Assembly: GCA_002470515.1 (NCBI GenBank)
Contig: DKML01000015.1
Coordinates: 248,001-312,000 of the forward strand
DNA: 64,000 nucleotides
Origin: Proteobacteria bacterium UBA7415
GTDB lineage: Bacteria; Pseudomonadota; Gammaproteobacteria; Arenicellales; Arenicellaceae
Direction of reading: 5' to 3'
The notes beneath the pieces were generated by a model. It was not told the origin of the DNA and ran no database searches. It worked only from the letters and a program-made list of their open reading frames with translations. The position numbers were made by a program, and so were the translations under genes. This document shows, one piece after another, positions 22,826 through 30,420 of this stretch. The stretch's first letter is position 1, and every line of letters begins with the position of its first letter.

Positions 22826-24982
22826 ATGAGTAATTTAACCCGTGATTATTTAACGAGCGATTACATGCGCTCTCCAGACTGGAATACAGTACAACCGTTG
22901 AACCTTCGCGACGAACTTGTGTTGCAAGACGATAATTCGGTGCGGTTAAACACCGGTGATGAAATTTTGGAACTTAGATTTTTGGAGATCGAAGGCAACG
23001 TTGCTCTACGACTATCTTCTGTTCCTCATCAACGAGTTGAATATGGAATGCTCGTTCTTGATGCCCCAATCCTAAAACCAGAAATCGTAACCAGCGATCA
23101 AGGAGTTGAGCTTTGTGTGCGGGACTGCACGGTTCGTTTAGGCTTTAATCCCTTCACCATAGAGGTTGAGCGATCGGGAGAGGCTCATGCCCTCAAGTCG
23201 CCCACAGACAGCCATTTTGAGCGAGTTCATCGTTTGCCGCCATTGTCTAAAACGGATGAGGGTTGGTTGTTAAGCCTGAACCTAAGCTCAAACCAAAGCG
23301 TTTTTGGTCTAGGTGAAAAGTGGGGCAAGCTGGATAAGCGTGGCCAAATAATACGTTCTTACAACCATGACGCACTCGGTGTAAATGCTGAGGTGTCGTA
23401 TAAGAACACGCCCTTTTGTTGGACTCATGAAGGCTGGGGGGTCTTTGTTCATACGCCTGCGCCGGTTACCCATGCGGTAGGCTACGCTCCGTGGTCCCAA
23501 CGCAGCTATGTGTTGTTGGTCGAGGATGACTGCCTAGATGTATTTTTCTTCCTGACTAATGCGAGCTCCGAAAAACACAATGCTGGCGCGGACATTTTGA
23601 GTCAATATACAGCGCTTACCGGTCGAGCACCTGTTCCACCGTTGTGGAGCACAGGCGTCATTCTTTCTAAGGCCTACTATAAGACTAGCGAAGAAATTTT
23701 AGAGGTGGCGCATGAGGTACGTGAGCGGCACATGCCGTGCGACGTTATTACTTTTGACGGTCGCGCCTGGCAAGACACTCAAACACGATTTGCGTTTGAA
23801 TGGGATGCAGCACGATACCCAGACCCTAAGGCGGTTATAGATGAACTCAAGGCGCTTAATTTTAAGATTTGTGTTTGGGAATACCCACTAGTTTCTACTC
23901 AGCACCCTTGGTTCAAAGAGTTTGCCAGTAAGAGGTGGTTGTTAACCGATCGGCGCACTGGTGATGCTTATGAATACGAATGGGATCAGCAGGCTTTTGG
24001 CAGTGTACTAACACCACTTCCCAATTCAGGCATTGTTGATTTTACTCACCCCGACGCCTACATCTTCTGGCGCGATGCGCACAAGCCATTGTTTGAAATG
24101 GGTGTTGACATGATTAAGGCCGATTTTGGCGAACAGCTAGAAGACGATAATATGCTGGCGTCCAATGGTGAGTCTGGCAGAGCACTGCACAACGTGTATG
24201 CGCATTTATATAATCGTTGCGTCTACGAGGCCGCCGAGCTCTATTCACCGTCTGGGCCATTTCTATTCTCGCGCGCGAGTTGGATCGGGTGCCAGCGTTT
24301 TAACAGTCAATGGGGTGGCGACCCCCAGGCTGACTGGGAAGGCATGATTTCAAACATTCGTGGCGGTTTGTCTTGGGGAATGAGTGGCGCGCCCTTTTAT
24401 GCCACGGATGTTGGCGGCTTTTATAAGGATCGTCGCGACGACACGCTCTACGTTAGATGGGCACAGGTAGGTATTTTCTCCGCCCACTTTAGATTGCACG
24501 GCATAGGCGCAAGAGAGCCGTGGTCGTATTCAGAGGCTGCCGATGCAGCTGTGAGTAGGGCATTACGCCTACGTTATCGCCTTCAAGCATATCTCTACAA
24601 ATCAATGACTCAGGCGAGTAAAACCGGGTTGCCGGTTCAGCGCAGTATGGCTCTCGCACTACCAGCTGAAAAACAGGCATGGGCGTTTGAGAATCAGTTT
24701 ATGTGCGGTGACGACTTATTGGTGGTTCCGTGCTTTGATCCTGATGGTTGGGTTGAGCTTTATTTGCCTGATGGTCATTGGTATCCGTTTGAGCCTGATG
24801 TTGACCACAGTCACGATGTCTTGCTAGGTCAGAAGGTCTATAGACGCCAGCTTGCGCTGGACGAGATCGCCGTTTTTGCACGATCTGGAACCAGAATTGA
24901 ACTGAGTCCTGACCGAGAGTTTACGGGTGACGAACAGCAACCCGCCGTGGAGAAAACCTGGATTGCGACGTCTAAGAACTAA
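22826..24982 (+). CDS. GH31 alpha-glycosidase, YicI (alpha-xylosidase)-like
   Basis: 718-aa family 31 glycoside hydrolase with an N-terminal beta-sandwich, catalytic barrel and C-terminal beta domains. The nucleophile is Asp433 in IKADFGEQ and the acid/base is Asp499 in QWGGDPQAD; the 66-residue spacing equals that of E. coli YicI as I recall it. The context FEWDAARYPDP and KICVWEYP also matches YicI-type alpha-xylosidases and not sulfoquinovosidases, whose QQRWY residues I do not find. No signal peptide, so it acts in the cytoplasm on imported oligosaccharides. It follows the GntR regulator by 60 bp and precedes the symporter. Exact glycosidic substrate unknown; an alpha-xyloside is the best guess. 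Confidence 0.9.
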   Translation: MSNLTRDYLTSDYMRSPDWNTVQPLNLRDELVLQDDNSVRLNTGDEILELRFLEIEGNVALRLSSVPHQRVEYGMLVLDAPILKPEIVTSDQGVELCVRDCTVRLGFNPFTIEVERSGEAHALKSPTDSHFERVHRLPPLSKTDEGWLLSLNLSSNQSVFGLGEKWGKLDKRGQIIRSYNHDALGVNAEVSYKNTPFCWTHEGWGVFVHTPAPVTHAVGYAPWSQRSYVLLVEDDCLDVFFFLTNASSEKHNAGADILSQYTALTGRAPVPPLWSTGVILSKAYYKTSEEILEVAHEVRERHMPCDVITFDGRAWQDTQTRFAFEWDAARYPDPKAVIDELKALNFKICVWEYPLVSTQHPWFKEFASKRWLLTDRRTGDAYEYEWDQQAFGSVLTPLPNSGIVDFTHPDAYIFWRDAHKPLFEMGVDMIKADFGEQLEDDNMLASNGESGRALHNVYAHLYNRCVYEAAELYSPSGPFLFSRASWIGCQRFNSQWGGDPQADWEGMISNIRGGLSWGMSGAPFYATDVGGFYKDRRDDTLYVRWAQVGIFSAHFRLHGIGAREPWSYSEAADAAVSRALRLRYRLQAYLYKSMTQASKTGLPVQRSMALALPAEKQAWAFENQFMCGDDLLVVPCFDPDGWVELYLPDGHWYPFEPDVDHSHDVLLGQKVYRRQLALDEIAVFARSGTRIELSPDREFTGDEQQPAVEKTWIATSKN

Positions 24983-24999
24983 GTATCTTATTAAGTATC
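24983..24999. promoter_or_regulatory. Degenerate island operator before the symporter, site 3
   Basis: GTATCTTATTAAGTATC is an imperfect version of the operator 16-mer (GTATCTTATATAAGAC), directly after the GH31 stop and upstream of the SSS symporter gene. Confidence 0.4.
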
Positions 25000-25146
25000 A
25001 AAATAGCGATCAAAGTAAGTATCAAAACTGGTTGTTAACTAATAGTTGCCAACAATAGAGCCACAAAAAAAAATTATAAGAATCGCACCAATGTGCGACA
25101 GATAAAAAGAGCAGCTATAGCTCAAAAATTTAAAAGAGGGAGATGT

Positions 25147-26859
25147 ATGGAGTCTGATCAAATATTTTTTACGTTGTTATCTTGCGTGTTTTTCATGGGA
25201 TTAGTGGGGTGGATCTCATATCAAAAAACTAAAGGTAGTGTTGACGACAAAGACGGCTACTTTTTAGCAGGCCGAGGATTAACTGGCATATTTATTGCAG
25301 GCTCTATGCTATTGACCAATCTATCGGCAGAGCAGCTGATAGGCCTAAACGGGTCGGCATACGGCTACAACATGAGCGCAATGGCCTGGGAAGTGACAGC
25401 CGGATTTGCCACAATTGTTATGGCGATTTTGTTTTTACCTCGATATCTCGCTGGCGCTTTTACGACGTTACCGGGATTTTTAAAAAACCGCTTTGACGAC
25501 GACGTAAGGCGACTCACCGTTATTCTATTTATGGTCGGCTACGGTTTAGTAACCATACCCTCAATACTCTATTCTGGCTCCGTTGCTGTCTTGAGGCTAT
25601 TTGATGTTCCGAGTTTACTCAATATTAACTACGAGCCAGCACTGTACCTAACGGTATTGGCAGTGGGCAGTATCGGTTCGATTTATGCCGTTTTTGGTGG
25701 TCTAAAAGCAGTGGTTGTGTCGGATACCATTAACGGTATTGGATTGCTGATTATAGGCTTGTTAGTGCCGACTCTCGGATTGATCGTGTTGGGCGACGGC
25801 AGCTTTGTTGAAGGTTTGACCATAGTTGCTACGACCGAAACGCATAAACTGAATGCGGTAGGATCAGCAACTGATCCAGTGCCTTTTGGTACCATTTTTA
25901 CGGGCATGATCTTCGCTAATCTATTTTATTGGGGTACTAACCAATATGTGATTCAACGAACACTAGGGGCGGCGAGTTTAGCCGAAGGTCAGAAGGGGGT
26001 TTTACTCTCTGGCTATTTCAAGCTGCTCGTCCCTTTTATGATGATGATTCCTGGGATCATCGCTTTCCATTTATATTCAAACTCAGGTCAAGAATTACTC
26101 TCCATCGATTTAGCTTATCCGCAGCTGGTTAAGGACGTGCTTCCACTCTATTTGTCGGGTTTCTTTCTAGCCGTATTGCTTGGCGCGGTCTTTAGCTCGT
26201 TCAACTCCCTGCTAAATAGCGCGGCCACCTTGTTCGTGCTCGATGTCTATCAGCCACTAGTAAAGAGCGAGCTTTCCGACGCACAGCTAATTAAAGTGGC
26301 AAAGATTGCAAGCGTGGTCATTGCATTGTTTTCTTTTATGGTCGCACCACTATTACAGTACGCACCAGAAGGTCTATGGCAGATCATTAGAATTTTTACG
26401 GGCTTTTACAACATTCCAGTCATCGCAGTTGTATTGGTCGGTCTGTTTACGCAAAGAGTGCCTGCCCTCGGTGCCAAGATCGCCATTATCTTCCACGTAT
26501 TCGCTTACGCGCTACTTAAGTTTGTGCTGGATGTCGAGCTAAACTTCATTCACATTTACGCTGTTTTATTCTTTATCGAAGTAGGAATAATGCTGTTGGT
26601 CGGACATTTTCGACCAACCACCACAGACTGGACTTACGACAACGAGGCTAAAGTAAGTCTCGTGCCTTGGCGCTACGCTTACCCTGCTAGCTTTGTGCTG
26701 CTGGCAGGCATAGCACTAAGTTACGTGCTGTTCTCGCCTGTTGGGCTGGTTGATGGCCTTAGCGATTCGTTTTGGTATTACGTGGGAGCGATTATTCTTA
26801 CAACGGTTGTTGCGTGTCGCTTGGCGTTGAAGCGTTACGACAGTCAACGTAACGTTTGA
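25147..26859 (+). CDS. Sodium/solute symporter (SSS family), probably sugar
   Basis: 570-aa polytopic inner-membrane protein of the solute:sodium symporter family (SglT/YidK-like). It has about 14 hydrophobic segments, the early family pattern DGYFLAGRGLTG, and FSSFNSLLNSAATLFVLDVY in the middle helices, which carries the Na+ site Ser residues. ATG 25147 is chosen because GAGGGAG lies just upstream; an upstream in-frame codon at 25093 would add a charged, unlikely 18-residue extension. It probably imports the sugar or oligosaccharide that the GH31 enzyme cleaves. It stands between GH31 and the TonB receptor. Confidence 0.9.
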   Translation: MESDQIFFTLLSCVFFMGLVGWISYQKTKGSVDDKDGYFLAGRGLTGIFIAGSMLLTNLSAEQLIGLNGSAYGYNMSAMAWEVTAGFATIVMAILFLPRYLAGAFTTLPGFLKNRFDDDVRRLTVILFMVGYGLVTIPSILYSGSVAVLRLFDVPSLLNINYEPALYLTVLAVGSIGSIYAVFGGLKAVVVSDTINGIGLLIIGLLVPTLGLIVLGDGSFVEGLTIVATTETHKLNAVGSATDPVPFGTIFTGMIFANLFYWGTNQYVIQRTLGAASLAEGQKGVLLSGYFKLLVPFMMMIPGIIAFHLYSNSGQELLSIDLAYPQLVKDVLPLYLSGFFLAVLLGAVFSSFNSLLNSAATLFVLDVYQPLVKSELSDAQLIKVAKIASVVIALFSFMVAPLLQYAPEGLWQIIRIFTGFYNIPVIAVVLVGLFTQRVPALGAKIAIIFHVFAYALLKFVLDVELNFIHIYAVLFFIEVGIMLLVGHFRPTTTDWTYDNEAKVSLVPWRYAYPASFVLLAGIALSYVLFSPVGLVDGLSDSFWYYVGAIILTTVVACRLALKRYDSQRNV

Positions 26860-26912
26860 TCACCTAAAATTTAATGCGATTTACTCTTCTAGATCTTTGT
26901 CTAGATTATATG

Positions 26913-26924
26913 TCTTATATAAGA
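26913..26924. promoter_or_regulatory. Predicted operator of the GntR regulator, site 2
   Basis: TCTTATATAAGA again, inside GTCTTATATAAGATAC (26912-26927), which is the exact reverse complement of the site-1 16-mer. It lies about 120 bp upstream of the TonB-dependent receptor start. Confidence 0.65.
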
Positions 26925-27045
26925 TACTATAACCGTACAAGATGGCTAATCGAAGCTCGTCTTATTACCCGCTAGAACCAAGCAGAATAGTAAATTCGGC
27001 ACGATTTAGCGGAGACTTATCAATAGAATTTATGGAGGAGGAGTG

Positions 27046-29421
27046 ATGAAAGCACCCACAAACGCAGTATCTGTAGCACCTAATCAAACTAGGCGCGCCG
27101 CACTAAATTGGCGCACAGCTTATAAAACAGTAGTTCTCGTAGCGGGTTTAACAATGAGTGCCGCGCCCGCAATTCAGGCACAAGAAAGTACCGGTTTCCT
27201 AGAAGAGATAATTGTTACGGCACAAAAACGCGCGCAAAGTGTGCAAGACGTGCCTTTGGCGGTAACTGTTCTAGACAGTGCTAGAATTGAATCTGCACAT
27301 GCGAATGGCTTTGAAGACCTACAACAGCTGATTCCGTCAGTGTCGTTTCGTAAGGGTAATACCAATCGGAACTCTTCGGCCGTTGTCCGTGGTATAGGTA
27401 CTATCTCGTTTTCGATTGCCGCCGAACCTAGTGTCTCAACAGTAGTCGATGGTGTGGTGCTTGGTCGTTCAGGACAAGCCTTTACTGATCTGTATGATCT
27501 TGAACGTCTTGAAGTCTTACGCGGTCCTCAAGGAACATTGTTTGGTAAGAACGCTTCTGCTGGTGTCATAAATATGACGACCAAGCGACCTACTGAAGAA
27601 TTGTCTGGTAGTGTTGATTTGTCCTTTTTCGAAGATAATGAAACTCGTCTTAAAGCCAGCGTGTCGGGTGCTTTGTCAGACAATGTTCGTGCTAGCTTAA
27701 CGGCGTTTAGTGGCGACTTTGATGGCTACATTACTAACACGTTCAACGGCGAAACTGTTAACGGTTACGACCGAGAAGGTTTTCGTGGCATGTTGGAGTG
27801 GGATGTTAACGACAACGTCAATGTGCTCGTGATTGCTGAAGACTACACGGCAAACGACAATTGCTGTGCCGACCTAGAACTGCTTCCGAGTGGTCGTAAC
27901 CCTGCGTCACCGGCCCAGCCAAACAGTAATGGTATTGTGGGCGGCGTAGCAGACATAGATCTCGATCAGCGGTTTGTTGATCACGATTTAACAACTCGCA
28001 CAATGGATGATCATCAAGCGATTTCAATTCAAGTTGAAGCTCAGGTTGGCGACTACACGTTAACGTCTATCACTGCGACACGTGAGTGGGACAATACGGA
28101 AGTGCGAGAGGGTGACTTTACCTCTAACGCGGGTGACTTTGCTTTGCCTGTAGATTTCTCATCTACATTCTTCCAGTTGCATGATGTTGGTATTCAAACA
28201 TGGGAGCAATTCTCTCAAGAGTTGCGCATCGCTTCACCAGACGAGGGCGCTTTGACTTGGCAAGCGGGATTGTTCTACTGGAATATCGAGTCAGACCGTA
28301 GCTTCCGCCGTGATGCCAGTTGTCAGGTGCACCCTAACAATGCCGCTACGTTAGCCGCCAACCCTGGTCTTACTTGTTTGGCGAACGATATTGTGGCGGC
28401 AACGGCTGTTATGGATACCGAGTTCGACAATATTGCCGTATTTGGTCAAGGCGAAGTTGATATTACAGACAATGTGAAAATGATTTTTGGCGCTCGCTAT
28501 ACTGAAGATGAAGTGTCATTTACACATCGTCGTACTAACAATGATGCGTTTGGTCGACGTGGTGTTGGAGTAAGAAGCGCAATGCTCAATACCAACTTTG
28601 CTAATGAAACTGATGCTACCAATGCATCCGGTAAGATCGGGTTGCAGTGGGAAGTTAATGACAAAGGCATGATGTACACGTCATACACCGAAGGCTATAA
28701 AGGCCCTGCGTTTAACGTGTTTTACAACATGAGCAACAATGACACGGCTCCCATAGCAGAAGAAACGTCTAACGCTTTTGAGATCGGTTATAAGTTTACG
28801 GGCGACAACTTGTTTGCCAATGTTGCTATCTTCAAAACTGATATCGAAAACTTTCAAGCCAATAATTTCGATAGTTCAGGTGGCACAACTATTACGCGTT
28901 TAACGAATGCCGGTGATGTTTCAACTCAAGGTATTGAAGTTGATTTTACTTGGCAGCCGTCTGAAAACTTAAGTTTTACTGGTGGCTTTGCAAGTATAGA
29001 TGCTGAAATTGATCGTTTTAATTGCCCAGTAGGAGTGGCTCCAGGTTCATGTACTAGTCGAAGTGGCTTAGATGTACCGTTCTCTCCAGATCTTAAGTAT
29101 TCAGTTGCAGCAAACTATGTGTTGCCGCTAAATAATATGGATGTGATTTTTAACGGGTCATTTGTACATACCGATGAGCAGGTATCTGATTTACCAAGCA
29201 ATAGCGGTGCAGAAAATCCTGCCGCGTTATTGCCGGAATACGATATCTTTAATGCGAGTGTCGCATTCTCTTTCTCAGAAGATAAATACCGTGTGACATT
29301 GATTGGTAAGAACCTAGGTGACGAGAGTTATGTTACTACTTACAGTGGTGATGGATTCCGTTACCAAATACCAAGAGATGCACAGCGTTACTTTGGAGTG
29401 AGTTTGAGAGCTAACTTCTAA
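27046..29421 (+). CDS. TonB-dependent outer-membrane receptor
   Basis: 791-aa outer-membrane importer. A long signal peptide (VVLVAGLTMSAAPAIQAQ) is followed by the TonB-box/plug start EEIIVTAQKRAQSVQDVPLAV, the plug domain with VRGIGT and LRGPQGTLFGKNASAGVINM, then a 22-strand-type barrel ending in an aromatic residue (VSLRANF). This is the iron-complex/oligosaccharide receptor group common in marine Gammaproteobacteria. ATG 27046 is preferred over the overlapping GTG 27043 because of GGAGGAG immediately upstream. Context and the shared operator point to uptake of the island's glycan across the outer membrane. Confidence 0.93.
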   Translation: MKAPTNAVSVAPNQTRRAALNWRTAYKTVVLVAGLTMSAAPAIQAQESTGFLEEIIVTAQKRAQSVQDVPLAVTVLDSARIESAHANGFEDLQQLIPSVSFRKGNTNRNSSAVVRGIGTISFSIAAEPSVSTVVDGVVLGRSGQAFTDLYDLERLEVLRGPQGTLFGKNASAGVINMTTKRPTEELSGSVDLSFFEDNETRLKASVSGALSDNVRASLTAFSGDFDGYITNTFNGETVNGYDREGFRGMLEWDVNDNVNVLVIAEDYTANDNCCADLELLPSGRNPASPAQPNSNGIVGGVADIDLDQRFVDHDLTTRTMDDHQAISIQVEAQVGDYTLTSITATREWDNTEVREGDFTSNAGDFALPVDFSSTFFQLHDVGIQTWEQFSQELRIASPDEGALTWQAGLFYWNIESDRSFRRDASCQVHPNNAATLAANPGLTCLANDIVAATAVMDTEFDNIAVFGQGEVDITDNVKMIFGARYTEDEVSFTHRRTNNDAFGRRGVGVRSAMLNTNFANETDATNASGKIGLQWEVNDKGMMYTSYTEGYKGPAFNVFYNMSNNDTAPIAEETSNAFEIGYKFTGDNLFANVAIFKTDIENFQANNFDSSGGTTITRLTNAGDVSTQGIEVDFTWQPSENLSFTGGFASIDAEIDRFNCPVGVAPGSCTSRSGLDVPFSPDLKYSVAANYVLPLNNMDVIFNGSFVHTDEQVSDLPSNSGAENPAALLPEYDIFNASVAFSFSEDKYRVTLIGKNLGDESYVTTYSGDGFRYQIPRDAQRYFGVSLRANF

Positions 29422-29455
29422 ATCGCTTTCTAGACTTAGATAGAGTTTCAAGATT

Positions 29456-29482
29456 AAGAGCTGCTTTTGCAGCTCTTTTTTT
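29456..29482 (+). terminator. Rho-independent terminator after the TonB receptor gene
   Basis: Perfect stem AAGAGCTGC (29456-29464) with GCAGCTCTT (29469-29477), a TTTT loop, then a run of T. It closes the sugar island on its right side. Confidence 0.88.
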
Positions 29483-29693
29483 GTGCATGTGAATAAAATT
29501 CAATGCCATAGCCTCAGATGAGCAAGTGTTAATCATTCGCAATAATCGTAACTCAGTGACGTTCTGTGCACTAAATATTCGTATGATGTGGCGCTTAAAG
29601 CACTAAATCCTGAGCTGAGCCTTAAAGCCGCTAACGGTTGCATGGCTTGTTCGATTGAAATCCATATTTAAGTACGCACAAGAGTTAGACATT

Positions 29694-30416
29694 ATGTCCC
29701 AAGTAAACGTTGAGTCGCGGCCCGCAACCGCGCCTGCCGCAGTTCAAACTGAACCTGTCTTGCAGGTCAAAAACGTCAGTAAAATTGTACCGACTGGTGA
29801 TATTCAACTGACCATTTTAGATAACGTCAGCCTGGAAATTAACCAGGGTCAGAGCATCGCTATAATCGGTCCAAGCGGAGCAGGTAAATCAACTTTACTA
29901 GGTCTGATGGCGGGCTTGGATACACCGACCTCAGGCTCTATTAGTTTGGGGTCGCATGAGATCACAGCTATGGACGAAGAAGGTCGCGCGCGCGTTCGAG
30001 CAGAGTTAGTTGGATTTGTCTTCCAAACGTTTCAATTGCTCAGCAGTTTAACGGCATTAGAGAATGTTGCTTTACCGTTAGAGTTATCGGGTCACAAAGG
30101 CGCGGCTGCAAAAGCTAAAGAATATCTTGAGCAGGTTGGTCTAGGTGCTCGCCTGAGCCACTATCCAAAGCAGCTTTCTGGTGGTGAACAACAAAGGGTT
30201 GCCATAGCACGCGCTTTTGCTTGCGAGCCCAAGATATTGTTTGCCGATGAACCTACTGGAAATCTCGATCAAACTACGGGCGGTGCCGTTAGTGATTTAC
30301 TGTTTGACCTTAATGACAAGAACGGCACTACCCTAATCCTTGTTACTCACGAACAACGTCTAGCGGAACGTTGTTCGCGCATCGTAACGATTGATGACGG
30401 CCGTATAGTGGATTGA
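29694..30416 (+). CDS. ybbA: ABC transporter ATPase, YbbA/LolD-like
   Basis: 240-aa ATPase of the LolD/MacB/YbbA type. Walker A is GPSGAGKST, the signature [15 protein letters not shown], Walker B ILFADEP with the catalytic Glu, and the switch His is in [12 protein letters not shown] 29694 is preferred to TTG 29655. It is followed 4 bp later by the FtsX-like permease. In E. coli and relatives this pair is divergent from tesA, which supports the YbbA assignment; its substrate is not established. Confidence 0.9.
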   Translation: MSQVNVESRPATAPAAVQTEPVLQVKNVSKIVPTGDIQLTILDNVSLEINQGQSIAIIGPSGAGKSTLLGLMAGLDTPTSGSISLGSHEITAMDEEGRARVRAELVGFVFQTFQLLSSLTALENVALPLELSGHKGAAAKAKEYLEQVGLGARLSHYPKQLSGGEQQRVAIARAFACEPKILFADEPTGNLDQTTGGAVSDLLFDLNDKNGTTLILVTHEQRLAERCSRIVTIDDGRIVD

Positions 30417-30420
30417 GCCA

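Noticed and set aside
22826..24982. Sulfoquinovosidase and oxygenolytic sulfoquinovose pathway (GH31 + aldo/keto reductase + Fe/2OG oxygenase).
   Set aside because: Gene types fit, but the GH31 has YicI-like motifs and lacks the QQRWY sulfonate-binding set, the reductase is xylose-reductase-like, and the oxygenase belongs to the At3g21360/SyrP-like branch.
26889..26906. TCTAGA-TCTTTG-TCTAGA inverted repeat after the symporter as a terminator.
   Set aside because: Short stem, no T-run; more likely chance or part of the operator region.
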